Assembly: GCF_003703975.1 (NCBI RefSeq)
Contig: NZ_QTJY01000005.1
Coordinates: forward strand, 1-64,000
DNA from: Larkinella soli
GTDB lineage: Bacteria; Bacteroidota; Bacteroidia; Cytophagales; Spirosomataceae
DNA length: 64,000 bases
Reading direction: 5' to 3'
The notes under the pieces were generated by a model. That model was given only the letters and a program-made list of their open reading frames with translations. It had not been told where the DNA came from and did not search any database. Each line of letters starts with the position of its first letter. The stretch's first letter is position 1. The position numbers were made by a program, and so were the translations under genes. Positions 32,545 to 40,948 of this stretch are shown in pieces.

Positions 32545-34431
32545 TTAAAACAGGATCGAATAACTCAGTTTACCCCGCACCGGAACGATCAGTTCCTGGC
32601 GGCTGCCGACGCTCCGAACGCTGGGTTTGGCTCCCCCGGCGTCATCGACCCGCAGGTAATAGCTTTTCCCGTCGACGGCATACATCCCGTTGGGCAGCGT
32701 TTCGATGGTGCTGCCTTCAGCCAGTCGGGCGAAAAGATCACCGGACGGGTTCTGCACCGAAATGTCCCGGCGGACCCCCTGGCCGTTCTCCAGCACCCGG
32801 ATGGCATCCTCCACCGCAGCGCCGTAGACGCCGTAGCGGAACGTGGGCCGGTCGCTTTCGTCGAGCATGTAGCCTTTCGGCCGGAAACCGCTGCCGGTGG
32901 TATCGGCGGCCCAGGGCGCCTGCGGAGAGGCCAGCCGGCCGATCGTCAGCACCGGTGCGCCCATGCGCTGCACCATGCCGCTCGGCCGCGAAGAGCCGTC
33001 GCCCCGGCTGTGCCACATGGGCGTCGCGTCGAGGAACAGACCGCGCCACACCTGAATGAGGGCCCCTTTGTCCATATCGTAGGTGTAATGAACGCGCTCC
33101 GGGCTGCCGACCGAAACCGCATGAACGACCCGCATCGGGCGTCCCTGCGCCGTCCGGACGTTGGGCAGATCCATGAAGCTCCGCAGAATGGTATTCGACG
33201 GAGCGTCGATCATGATCGGTTCGACGGGTTCATTCTCCACGCTGCTGCCGGCATCGCTGATGAGGTATTCCCGGATGCCGGGGCCGGAAACCGCCAGGCC
33301 GATGGACGGTTTGGCCCAGTCCATGAATTTGGCATACATTAGTTCGAACGGCACGTCGCCTGCGGGCAGGGTAATCCGGCCGCGGCCGCCCCGGTCACCG
33401 GGGTTGATCACCACCTGGTTGTTGATTTTCATCAGGCCGCCCCCGCCGGCCGTGCCGAGGTTGAAGGCATATTCGCCGGGTTCCTTCACCTTCAGCGTGC
33501 CGGTATACCGGATCAGAAATTCGTTCGGAATGCGGGTTACGTTCGAGCTCAGGATGACGGAAGACCCTTCGGCTTCGGGGGGCAGTTTGGCAAAATCCGG
33601 CTCCTTGTCGAACTTCCCTTTATACACGGCGTATTTCAGGTTGGTCAGTTCAGGGCGCGGTTTATCGTAGTTCCTGATCATGATGTTGCGAAACGCCACC
33701 GGGCCGTGGTCGCCCTGAATGAGCAGGGGCCCCATCGGTTTTTCGTCGTTGGCGATCGGGCCGCGGGTCGGGCCGGTCAGTTCGACGTTTTCGTGGATGG
33801 TGACGCCGTTCAGTTCGACGAGCAGCATGCGGGCGTTTTCGATTTTTTTGCCGCCGGCGTCGAAGCGCGGAGCCTGGAAGGAGATGCGCAGGTGCTGCCA
33901 CAGGCCGGGGGCACGGCTGGCGTTCTGGCGGGGCGCATGGCCCTCGTAGCCTTTCTGCCCTTCGGGACGGCTGTCGTCCCAACGCTCGTAGATACCGCCG
34001 TTGTCGCCGGCTTTCGGGATTTTGACGCCCCAGCTGTCGAGCAGCTGGACTTCGTAGCGGCCCTGCAGATAGATGCCGGAGTTCGACCCTTTGGCGATCA
34101 TATAATCCAGTTCCAGATCGACGTCCCCGTGCTGAAGCGCGGTCACCAGGTTACTCTTGTTCTTGTCGTCGGGCAGATTCACCAGCGTACCGGTTCCTTT
34201 GGAGGAAGTCAGGGCATTGTTCTTTGCCAGATCGGCGGTCACGTCGCCGACGATGGACCAGTTCTTTCCGATGTTCGGAAAAGCACTTAAGTCGTTGAGT
34301 GGCAGGGCCGACATTCCGGCCTGGGCGGACGCGCTGCCGGCCGGCTGGGCGAATGCCAGGCCGGCGCTGCATACCCACCCGACGCCCATCAGCAGTCGGG
34401 CAAATGTGGTAGTCATAAAGTTGAACATCAT
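32545..34431 (-). CDS. DUF1080 (3-keto-disaccharide hydrolase family) multidomain protein
   Basis: 628-aa exported protein (signal ...CSAGLAFAQ). Residues about 45-250 form a concanavalin-like DUF1080 domain (KGSNSGIYLQGRYEVQLLDS, HGPVAFRNIMIRNYD). A PA14-like beta-domain at about 260-375 (NEFLIRYTGTLKVKEPGEYAF) and a further domain of unknown type follow. The family contains enzymes that cleave 3-keto-glycosides. It is first in a leftward pair with the propeller-cytochrome, suggesting oxidation and cleavage of a glycoside. An alternative start lies 5 codons downstream. Confidence 0.8.
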   Translation of the reverse strand: MMFNFMTTTFARLLMGVGWVCSAGLAFAQPAGSASAQAGMSALPLNDLSAFPNIGKNWSIVGDVTADLAKNNALTSSKGTGTLVNLPDDKNKSNLVTALQHGDVDLELDYMIAKGSNSGIYLQGRYEVQLLDSWGVKIPKAGDNGGIYERWDDSRPEGQKGYEGHAPRQNASRAPGLWQHLRISFQAPRFDAGGKKIENARMLLVELNGVTIHENVELTGPTRGPIANDEKPMGPLLIQGDHGPVAFRNIMIRNYDKPRPELTNLKYAVYKGKFDKEPDFAKLPPEAEGSSVILSSNVTRIPNEFLIRYTGTLKVKEPGEYAFNLGTAGGGGLMKINNQVVINPGDRGGRGRITLPAGDVPFELMYAKFMDWAKPSIGLAVSGPGIREYLISDAGSSVENEPVEPIMIDAPSNTILRSFMDLPNVRTAQGRPMRVVHAVSVGSPERVHYTYDMDKGALIQVWRGLFLDATPMWHSRGDGSSRPSGMVQRMGAPVLTIGRLASPQAPWAADTTGSGFRPKGYMLDESDRPTFRYGVYGAAVEDAIRVLENGQGVRRDISVQNPSGDLFARLAEGSTIETLPNGMYAVDGKSYYLRVDDAGGAKPSVRSVGSRQELIVPVRGKLSYSILF

Positions 34432-34500
34432 TAGGTTTGGCGATTAGCGCGGAAAGTTACCAATTTTTCTCAGGCAAGGACAGGAATTTGACAATTGCCC

Positions 34501-34508
34501 TATCTTTG
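34501..34508 (+). promoter_or_regulatory. TAnnTTTG -7 box for the 34.5-kb DUF1080 gene
   Basis: TATCTTTG, a perfect match 31 nt upstream of the start codon. A TTTG lies only 10 nt further upstream, too close for a standard -33 box. Confidence 0.5.
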
Positions 34509-34538
34509 AAGGCGTATACCTCAAATTCTTTTCGATCA

Positions 34539-35303
34539 ATGAAAAAAAGTGCGTTGACCCTTGCTTTCCTTACGGGGGCGGCCGGGCTGGCCCTGGCTCA
34601 ACCTCAGCCCAGTAAGCAGACCCCCGAATCGACCGAAATCTGGGAACCCGTTCCGCGCATCGTCACTGCCGGAACCTCCTCTCCCGCGGCTTCCGGCCTC
34701 ACCGCCCCCTCCGACGCCATCGTGCTTTTCGACGGCAAGAATCTCAACAACTGGGTTTCTTCCAAAGACGGCTCGGCCGCCAAATGGACCGTGGCCGACA
34801 ACGCCATGACCGTCGCCAAAGGAGCCGGCGATATTCAGACCAAACAGGAATTTGAAGATTATCAGCTGCATATCGAATTCCGGGCACCGTCCGAGGTGGT
34901 CGGCACCGGGCAGGGACGCGGCAACAGCGGTATTTTCATGCAGGGCATCTACGAACTCCAGGTGCTCGACAGCTACGATAACCGTACCTATTCCAACGGC
35001 CAGGCCGGGTCGATCTACAAACAGACCATGCCGCTGGTGAACGCCAGCCGTAAACCCGGCGAATGGCAGATGTACGACGTCATCTATACTGCCCCGAAGT
35101 TCAACAAGGACGGCATGATGCTGGCCCCGCCCTACATCACCGTGCTGCATAACGGCGTGCTGGTGCAGAACCATACGGCCATCAAAGGCCCGACGCCCTA
35201 CGTCGGTCTGCCCATCGTGAAGCCCCACGGCAAAGGCCCCATCAAACTTCAGGACCACGGCAACCCGACCAGCTTCCGCAACGTCTGGATTCGCGAACTC
35301 TAA
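34539..35303 (+). CDS. DUF1080 (3-keto-disaccharide hydrolase family) protein
   Basis: 254-aa exported protein with a signal peptide (LAFLTGAAGLALAQ) and a single DUF1080 domain at about residues 60-254. The family core is visible: IVLFDGKNLNNWVS, the strand LHIEFRAP, GNSGIFMQGIYELQVLDSYDN and the terminal SFRNVWIREL. It is divergent from the multidomain DUF1080 gene and likely shares regulation with it through the roughly 105-bp gap. A role in periplasmic glycoside breakdown is inferred from the family. Confidence 0.88.
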   Translation: MKKSALTLAFLTGAAGLALAQPQPSKQTPESTEIWEPVPRIVTAGTSSPAASGLTAPSDAIVLFDGKNLNNWVSSKDGSAAKWTVADNAMTVAKGAGDIQTKQEFEDYQLHIEFRAPSEVVGTGQGRGNSGIFMQGIYELQVLDSYDNRTYSNGQAGSIYKQTMPLVNASRKPGEWQMYDVIYTAPKFNKDGMMLAPPYITVLHNGVLVQNHTAIKGPTPYVGLPIVKPHGKGPIKLQDHGNPTSFRNVWIREL

Positions 35304-35323
35304 GCCGCTCCGCCCCCACTCCG

Positions 35324-35353
35324 ACAGCCTCCGTCCACCCGGCCGGAGGCTGT
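35324..35353 (+). terminator. Hairpin after the DUF1080 gene
   Basis: Perfect stem ACAGCCTCCG with CGGAGGCTGT, loop of 10 nt, but no T-run follows. Possibly a weak or factor-assisted terminator. Confidence 0.5.
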
Positions 35354-35442
35354 CCGCTTCTGGGGCCAGACGGCAGAAAAACCGGCCCGTCCGAAACATA
35401 TTGCCCGGATAATACGTACTTTACGTGTATCTGCCTTGCCCC

Positions 35443-36324
35443 ATGAAGTATCTTCTTTTGCTTTACTGCCTGGCCTTTATGAGCGACAAACCCGCTTACC
35501 GGCTCCTGACGGGCAATCTGAAACCGTCCAGCTACGACAAGATGCTGAAGGAAGCGGCCCGCGCCGATGTCGTCCTGTTCGGCGAACTGCACAACAACCC
35601 GATCTGTCACTGGATGGAACTGCAGCTGGCGAAGGACCTGTACGGGGAGAAAAAGGACGCGCTCGTGCTGGGAGCCGAGATGTTCGAAGCCGACAATCAG
35701 CCGGCGCTGTCGGATTATCTCAGCGGACGGATTACCGACAAGGAATTTCCCAAACAGGCCCGGCTCTGGGCCAACTACGCTACCGACTACCGTCCGATCG
35801 TCGACTTTGCCCGGCAGAACCGCATCGCCATGATCGCGACCAACGTGCCCCGGCGGTATGCGGGCACCGTCGCCCGCCAGGGACTGACGGCCCTCGACTC
35901 GCTGCCCGCCCGCGACAAAAGCTGGATTGCGCCCCTGCCCATCGACGTGGACCTGAATCTGCCCGGCTACAAGGCCATGCTGGGCATGATGCACGGCGAT
36001 ACGCCCACCCCGGCGACCGGCGGCACGGCGGCCGCCGACCCGGCCGCGAACTTTGCCCGCGCGCAGGCCATTAAGGATGCCACCATGGCGCACTTCATCC
36101 TGCAGAACCGCAAACCCGGCACCACCTTCCTGCACCTCAACGGCTCCTATCACTCCAATAACTTCGAAGGCATCGTCTGGTACCTGCGCCAGAAACAGCC
36201 CGACCTGAAAATCATAACCATCGCGTCCGTCGAGGTGCCTGACCTGGAGCGGCCCGAAAAAACCGGTGAGAATCTGGCCAGCTTCGTCCTGCTCATCCCC
36301 GACGACATGACCAAGACCTACTGA
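35443..36324 (+). CDS. ChaN/Tiki-superfamily heme-uptake-like protein
   Basis: 293-aa protein of the ChaN family, exported by a short signal-like segment (MKYLLLLYCLAFM). The signature VVLFGELHNNPICHWMEL and the later MFEADNQPALSDYL and YHSNNFEGIVWYL blocks match ChaN-like proteins. Some of these bind heme at the outer membrane and help iron uptake. It is followed after 4 bp by an MFS transporter, so both are probably co-expressed. Confidence 0.85.
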   Translation: MKYLLLLYCLAFMSDKPAYRLLTGNLKPSSYDKMLKEAARADVVLFGELHNNPICHWMELQLAKDLYGEKKDALVLGAEMFEADNQPALSDYLSGRITDKEFPKQARLWANYATDYRPIVDFARQNRIAMIATNVPRRYAGTVARQGLTALDSLPARDKSWIAPLPIDVDLNLPGYKAMLGMMHGDTPTPATGGTAAADPAANFARAQAIKDATMAHFILQNRKPGTTFLHLNGSYHSNNFEGIVWYLRQKQPDLKIITIASVEVPDLERPEKTGENLASFVLLIPDDMTKTY

Positions 36325-36328
36325 GCGA

Positions 36329-37567
36329 ATGCTGAAAGACCGCCGTCTGCTGCTGATCTACGCCATTGTATTTGTGGATGTTGTCGTCGGCTCGGCGATC
36401 AGCCCGATCCTGCCGGATTTCGTCAAGGGCCGCCCCGAACCGCAGCTCTGGCTGGCCGTCGGAACGGCCCTGTTTCTGGGTATTCAGCTGTTCTCGGCCC
36501 CCCTGCTGGGCAAGCTGTCGGACAGTATCGGCCGGCGGCCCGTGATGCGGCTTGCTGCGACAGGCACGTTTCTGGCCGACCTGCTCCTGCTGCCGATCCG
36601 GACCTGGGCCTACCTGAGCAACCGCCTGAGCGACGGCCTCACCAACGGGATGTATGCCACCGTGCGGTCGGCCATCGCCGATATTTCGCCGAAGGAAGAC
36701 CTCTTTCGGAATATGGGCATCGAGGGTACCATCGTGTCGTTCGGTTTCGTGCTGGGACCGATGGTTTCGGGCCTGCTCCTGACCGCCCTCGACGTGCCGG
36801 CCCCCGAGCAGGCCCGGACCGTGGTGCAGATCGCCATCGGTCTGTCGGCCCTCAATCTGCTGCTTTCCTTTTTACTGAAGGAAACCCACCGCAACCGCAG
36901 CCCCCTCGAACCGGCGCAGCTGCGGAGGGAGGTGGTGCGCTCCCTCAACGTCCTGACGCTCTGGAACCGGCTCCGGATGAAAGACCGTGACAAGCCGGGG
37001 CTGATGATTCTGGTCGTGATGCAGATCTGCCTGATGATGAGCCAGGGGTATTATTTCTACTTCGTCACCTTCATTAGCCTCGGTCCGCTGCACCTCGACG
37101 CCCGCGGCATCTCGTTCTTCTTCATGTATTTCGGTCTCCTGAGCGTGGTGATCAACTTTGTGTTCTACACCTACCTTGCCGACCGCATCGACCAGCGCCG
37201 GACCATCGTCTGGTTCGCACTCGCCGGGCTGCTGATCCATGTAGCCTACGCCAACGTCGGAACCTCCCTGTTCGGGCTATATGCCATCGTCACCGTCGAC
37301 TGCCTGACCATCTCGCTCATCTGGGGCCTGCTCGAAGGGCTGACCGCCCGCCTGACCACCGACGACGATCGGGGCGAAATCTTCGGCATCAACCAGGCGC
37401 TCAACGGGCTGGCCAGCTTCACCACGACCGTGGTGTTCGGAGGGTTGTCGATTCTGGACCTGCGGTTTCCGTTCTACTGGTTCGCGCTCTGCATTGCGGC
37501 CGTGGGCGCGCTGGCGTGGTGGAAGTTCCGGCCGGTCCCGAACCTGGAAGAATCGACCAGGGTTTAA
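36329..37567 (+). CDS. MFS transporter (TetA/DHA1-like)
   Basis: 412-aa inner-membrane transporter with about twelve predicted helices. MFS motif A is present in the loop after helix 2 as GKLSDSIGRRPV. The sequence GFVLGPMVSGLLL in helix 5 resembles the antiporter motif C of drug exporters. The substrate is not evident. The gene starts 4 bp after chaN-like and may export or import a related compound. Its stop codon overlaps that of the convergent SDR gene. Confidence 0.88.
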   Translation: MLKDRRLLLIYAIVFVDVVVGSAISPILPDFVKGRPEPQLWLAVGTALFLGIQLFSAPLLGKLSDSIGRRPVMRLAATGTFLADLLLLPIRTWAYLSNRLSDGLTNGMYATVRSAIADISPKEDLFRNMGIEGTIVSFGFVLGPMVSGLLLTALDVPAPEQARTVVQIAIGLSALNLLLSFLLKETHRNRSPLEPAQLRREVVRSLNVLTLWNRLRMKDRDKPGLMILVVMQICLMMSQGYYFYFVTFISLGPLHLDARGISFFFMYFGLLSVVINFVFYTYLADRIDQRRTIVWFALAGLLIHVAYANVGTSLFGLYAIVTVDCLTISLIWGLLEGLTARLTTDDDRGEIFGINQALNGLASFTTTVVFGGLSILDLRFPFYWFALCIAAVGALAWWKFRPVPNLEESTRV

Positions 37568-38298
37568 CCGTTTCTGAGCATGCGGTCGGCCAGCGCCGGG
37601 GCCAGGCGGTAGATCCATCGGAACATCCCGGCTTTTCCGACATAAATTTCCGGACGGTCCGCTTCCCAGCCCCGCAGGATTTCATCGGCGGCCTGTTCCG
37701 GGCTGATCTTGCCGCGCCCACGCCCGCTGGTCATGGGCGTATCCACCAACGGCAGCATCACCTCCATCACCCGGACCGGGGTTCCTTCCAACTGGTACCG
37801 CAGCGCTTTCGTGAAGATGCGAAGGCCGGCTTTGGTAGCGCAGTAGACCGGGGCCGAACGCTTGGGCGAGAGGGCCAGCCCGGAGGTAATGTTCAGAATA
37901 GCGGCCTCCGGCTGCCGCCGAAAACCCGGCAGGAGGGCCTCACAAAGCTGGACGGCCGCCGTTAGGTTCGTCCGGATTTCACTCTCGATGCGGGAATAGG
38001 CCTCCGGGTCATCGCCCAGCCGGTAGTTGAACTGCACCCCGGCGTTGTTGATCAGCACGTTACAATCCGGAAAGTCGGTTTGAAGGGTTAAAATCAGTTG
38101 CTGAAGGTCCGCTTCGGAAGAAAGGTTGCAGGCCATGAACCGCGCTTCCGGGTAACGGGGGGCCAGTTCGGCGATCTTTTCCCGATTTCGCCCGACCACC
38201 AGCAGGCGGTTTCCGGCTTCGTACAGCCGCTCCAGCAAAGCCAGCCCGACACCTGAGGTGCCGCCCGTCAGCAGAATGGTGTTTCCGGTAGTTTTCAT
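37564..38298 (-). CDS. Short-chain dehydrogenase (DltE-like)
   Basis: 244-aa NAD(P)-dependent oxidoreductase. The cofactor motif TGGTSGVG is at about residues 11-18, NNAG is in VLINNAGVQ, the serine in ITSGLA and the active-site YCATK near residue 152. The C-terminal part (PEQAADEILRGWEADRPEIYVG) is like DltE/YdfG-type SDRs. Its ATG overlaps the stop of the darcynin-like gene (ATGA), so it is the last gene of a leftward operon controlled by the nearby Crp-type regulator. Confidence 0.9.
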   Translation of the reverse strand: MKTTGNTILLTGGTSGVGLALLERLYEAGNRLLVVGRNREKIAELAPRYPEARFMACNLSSEADLQQLILTLQTDFPDCNVLINNAGVQFNYRLGDDPEAYSRIESEIRTNLTAAVQLCEALLPGFRRQPEAAILNITSGLALSPKRSAPVYCATKAGLRIFTKALRYQLEGTPVRVMEVMLPLVDTPMTSGRGRGKISPEQAADEILRGWEADRPEIYVGKAGMFRWIYRLAPALADRMLRNG

Positions 38299-38630
38299 GG
38301 TCGCAGCTCTCCTTTTTCAAACTTTTGGAACCCGTTTTCCAGCGAGACGATCACGTCTTTCAGCACCACATACGGCACCGTGAACAGGGCGGTATCCCGG
38401 AGGTGCTCCATGAAATGGTAGTAGTCCTGCAACTCGTCGCAGGAAATCATCAGCAGGTCGGAGACGAGGGCGTGAAAAGCCTCGCTGTCGAAAAACCGGG
38501 CGCTGAGCCGGTTCTCATAGCGGGCCAGCAGCGGGGCGACGGTTTCGCTGAAAAAGGCACTGCGCTGCTCCCGGGTCCGGGCCAGCCAGGCCGGTGTGGT
38601 CTGATAGAGGACAAAAACCGTGTATTTCAT
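38295..38630 (-). CDS. Darcynin family protein
   Basis: 111-aa soluble protein with the N-terminal pattern MKYTVFVLYQTTPAWLARTREQ seen in darcynin-family proteins, which have a dimeric alpha/beta ferredoxin-like fold. Their function is unknown. The 3' end overlaps the SDR start by 4 nt. The gene lies 74 bp downstream of the regulator gene, so it is probably the first structural gene of this small operon. An upstream start at 38681 is less likely. Confidence 0.75.
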   Translation of the reverse strand: MKYTVFVLYQTTPAWLARTREQRSAFFSETVAPLLARYENRLSARFFDSEAFHALVSDLLMISCDELQDYYHFMEHLRDTALFTVPYVVLKDVIVSLENGFQKFEKGELRP

Positions 38631-38704
38631 CGTTTGAATCGTTGACAGAGCAAAACAAAGGCACTGCCCGGCCAATGTCATTTACATAGGTAAAGAAACG
38701 GTGC

Positions 38705-39271
38705 TCAAAGGGTTGCCCGGATTCGGCTCAGTTGCGTGGGCGTAATGCCCAGATGGGAAGCGATATGGTATTGGGGAATGCGCTGGTCAAGGCCGGGGTA
38801 CTCGCGCAGAAACTTTTCGTAGCGAGTCCGGGCATCGAGCGTCACCAGGTCGATCTCGCGCTGCTCCTTCACCAGAAACAGGTATTCGGCCTGCCGGCGG
38901 GCAAAGCGCTCGAGGCAGGGATAGAGGTCATACAGGGCCTCGATCCGGCGATAGTCGGCCACCAGCAGGCGGCAGGGCGTCAGCGCCTGCACGTGCAGAT
39001 GACTGGGCCGGTTCTGAAGAAAGGAATAATAGATCGCCAGAAAATCGTCTTCCATGAACAATGTCTTGTTGTACTCGACGCCGTCCGGCGAGGTGAAATA
39101 GGCTCGCAGAACGCCCTCCAGTACGAAAGCGACGTCGTAGGTCGGCTCGCCGGCCCGGACCAGAAATTCGTGACGGGCCAGGGTGCGTGGCCGGAAAAGG
39201 CCGGACAGCGCCGACCGCGCTCCGGGCGTCAGAACCGAACTGCTTTCAATGAGGGCCAGAAGTCGTTCCAC
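38705..39271 (-). CDS. Crp/Fnr-family transcriptional regulator
   Basis: 188-aa regulator. Residues about 15-110 form a cyclic-nucleotide-binding-type beta-roll (EFLVRAGEPTYDVAFVLEGVLRAYF, with truncated phosphate-binding cassette), linked by a long dimer helix to a short C-terminal helix-turn-helix (QYHIASHLGITPTQLSRIR). The cassette lacks the canonical RSA residues, so cAMP binding is doubtful. It resembles Bacteroidota regulators of small oxidoreductase operons and probably controls the darcynin-SDR genes downstream. Confidence 0.88.
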   Translation of the reverse strand: MERLLALIESSSVLTPGARSALSGLFRPRTLARHEFLVRAGEPTYDVAFVLEGVLRAYFTSPDGVEYNKTLFMEDDFLAIYYSFLQNRPSHLHVQALTPCRLLVADYRRIEALYDLYPCLERFARRQAEYLFLVKEQREIDLVTLDARTRYEKFLREYPGLDQRIPQYHIASHLGITPTQLSRIRATL

Positions 39272-39452
39272 AACAATTAGGTTTTTTTACCGATTAACTG
39301 ATTAACTTACAGACACTTACCAGTAAGACAAAAAATAATTCAAATTTTTTCGGCCGGGAGAAATCCGGAGGGGCTTCTCGCTCGTAAGTCTATGGCAAGC
39401 GGTATAAGGCTCTGAGGAGGTAGAGTTTTTGCTGCCATACACGTTTCCGAAG

Positions 39453-39486
39453 AAAAGCCCGGCTGCAAAGCGTCCGGGCTTTTTTG
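39453..39486 (+). terminator. Orphan intrinsic terminator
   Basis: Stem AAAGCCCGG with CCGGGCTTTTTT around an 11-nt loop. It is not preceded by a rightward protein gene. Confidence 0.85.
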
Positions 39487-39536
39487 TTTATCGTTTTTTA
39501 ATCTGCCCCGGAATCCCCCCAGCCCCGTATCCTTCT

Positions 39537-39544
39537 TATATTTG
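39537..39544 (+). promoter_or_regulatory. TAnnTTTG -7 box for the 39.6-kb gene
   Basis: TATATTTG, perfect match 38 nt upstream of the ATG at 39582. It supports that ATG over upstream starts. Confidence 0.5.
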
Positions 39545-39581
39545 TCATAGCCGGCCTGCTCAACGTACCGCCGGATTTTTT

Positions 39582-40151
39582 ATGCACGAAATTGAACCCT
39601 TTTACAACTGGGAGAAGCACTATATCGCTTCCGAAGATCCCCAGTCTCCTTTCTACGGCCGAACCTACGACATGACCCATTATACCCATGATATTTATGG
39701 GTATTACATTCACCCGCTCTGGGATGAGATCGGTTCCGAGACGCTCTACTGCAAGATTCTGTTTGCCGACTACCACCGGCGGTTCGTGATCATCGAGCTG
39801 TTCGGCGAATGGAATGACACGCTGCACAACGACATCATGTATCTGAAGCGCCAGGTCATCGACCCGCTCGTCGACCGGCAGATCAACAAATTTATCCTGA
39901 TCGGCGAAAACATCCTGAATTTTCACGGTTCCGACGATTCTTACTATGAGGAGTGGTTCGAGGATGTGGAAGACGGCTGGATCGCGGCCGTGAATTTCCG
40001 GGATTTTGTCGAAAGCGAGTGGAAACGGTATCGCCTGGATTATTATATGAACTTCGGCGGCACCCTCGACGAGATCGACAACTGGCGGACGCTGAAACCC
40101 GGCGCCCTGTTCGACCTTGTCAACGGGTTAATTGTGAGACGGTTAGGCTGA
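39582..40151 (+). CDS. Conserved hypothetical protein rich in Tyr/Trp/His
   Basis: 189-aa soluble protein of unknown family. Its N-terminal part is rich in aromatic and acidic residues (EPFYNWEKHYIASEDPQSPF, MTHYTHDIYGYYIHPLWD). A central alpha/beta core follows (KILFADYHRRFVIIELFGEW, KFILIGENILNFHG) and an acidic, aromatic C-terminus (YYEEWFEDVEDGW). The strand-helix pattern suggests a Rossmann-like or STAS-like core. No active site is evident. The start is set by the promoter box downstream of the orphan terminator. Confidence 0.7.
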   Translation: MHEIEPFYNWEKHYIASEDPQSPFYGRTYDMTHYTHDIYGYYIHPLWDEIGSETLYCKILFADYHRRFVIIELFGEWNDTLHNDIMYLKRQVIDPLVDRQINKFILIGENILNFHGSDDSYYEEWFEDVEDGWIAAVNFRDFVESEWKRYRLDYYMNFGGTLDEIDNWRTLKPGALFDLVNGLIVRRLG

Positions 40152-40211
40152 AAAATTTGATATTTTCGAAATTCTGTCCAACTTGACCGGCTCACTCATC
40201 CCCCGAACCGC

Positions 40212-40583
40212 ATGGAAGACAAACTGAAACAACTCACCGACCAGGCCGCCCAAACCGCCCAGGAGGCCCAGGAAGCCGCCGGCCGCAAAATCGAAGAACT
40301 CAAAGTCGAAGCCCGGGAAACCATGCAGACGGCTTCGGCCCGGCTGGAGGAAGTGAAAGCCGAAGCAAGCGAAAAATTCGAGGAAATCAAATCGGAAGCC
40401 GCCGAGAAGCTGGCCGAACTGAAAGTCGAGGCCGCCGAACAACTCGGTGTCCTCTCCGAAAAACTGGAAGAACTCCGGGGCGACGCCGGAGAAACCCTCG
40501 ACGAGGTGAAAGAAAAAGCCAAAGGTTTTTTCAACGAACTTTTCGGTGATTCGGAGAAGCCGGAGGAAGGCCCCAAACCCTGA
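40212..40583 (+). CDS. Coiled-coil LEA/apolipoprotein-like repeat protein
   Basis: 123-aa hydrophilic protein made almost entirely of Ala/Glu/Lys-rich 11-residue units (IEELKVEARET, LEEVKAEASEK, FEEIKSEAAEK, LAELKVEAAEQ, LEELRGDAGET). It should form amphipathic helices. Such repeats occur in LEA-type desiccation proteins and in bacterial apolipoprotein-like proteins. There is no signal peptide. It follows the previous gene after 60 bp, possibly in the same transcript, and neighbours other disordered proteins, which hints at a stress cluster. Confidence 0.75.
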   Translation: MEDKLKQLTDQAAQTAQEAQEAAGRKIEELKVEARETMQTASARLEEVKAEASEKFEEIKSEAAEKLAELKVEAAEQLGVLSEKLEELRGDAGETLDEVKEKAKGFFNELFGDSEKPEEGPKP

Positions 40584-40948
40584 CCTCCGGAGAGCCTTCA
40601 GCCCCTGAGCGGTTGTGAGGAGAAACCCTTTTGTCCTCCCGACCGGCTTATCCTCCCGACGCCCTTTGCCATCCCGCCCGTTTTTGTCATCCTGAGGAAC
40701 AAGGGCACGGCTGCCGGAAAGGACGATGCCCTGATTTGAGTCGCAGAGCGACTGAATGGCTGTAGCTTTCGCAAGGCAGCAACCAGCAGAGCAGTGCCTG
40801 AAGGCACTTCACCCCTTCCCCGGACAGGCTCCGGAGGTTTTCCTTTTTTGCCGTCTCCCGCGCCGGAAAACCTTTTTCTGACTGAACGGTTATTACAGAA
40901 ATGTTTTTCGGCTGCAGAAGCCCTCACCCTTTAATACGTAACGACGTT
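40584..40948. other. Gene-free stretch with degenerate short repeats
   Basis: No gene is supported. At about 40630-40700 four related units follow each other at about 18-20 nt intervals (TTGTCCTCCCGAC, TTATCCTCCCGAC, TTTGCCATCCCGCC, TTTGTCATCCTGAG). Units of the GTCATCCTGAGGAAC type are common degenerate intergenic repeats in this phylum. The rest (agcgactgaatggctg..., short palindromes) has no clear structure. Confidence 0.5.

Larger units (their letters stand above)
39272..39581. other. Intergenic region with an orphan terminator; possible small RNA
   Basis: No protein gene is supported here. A strong terminator (39453-39486) is oriented rightward although no rightward gene precedes it, and a TATATTTG promoter box lies after it at 39537. 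A transcript of roughly 100-150 nt ending at 39487 would explain the terminator. A GAGGAGG sequence at 39415 precedes a TTG in frame with the next gene, but translation from there would have to cross the terminator. Confidence 0.45.

Noticed and set aside
39429-39581. N-terminal extension of the 39.6-kb gene from a TTG behind GAGGAGG
   Set aside because: The extension would translate through a strong terminator and through the gene's own promoter box; the ATG at 39582 is a better start.
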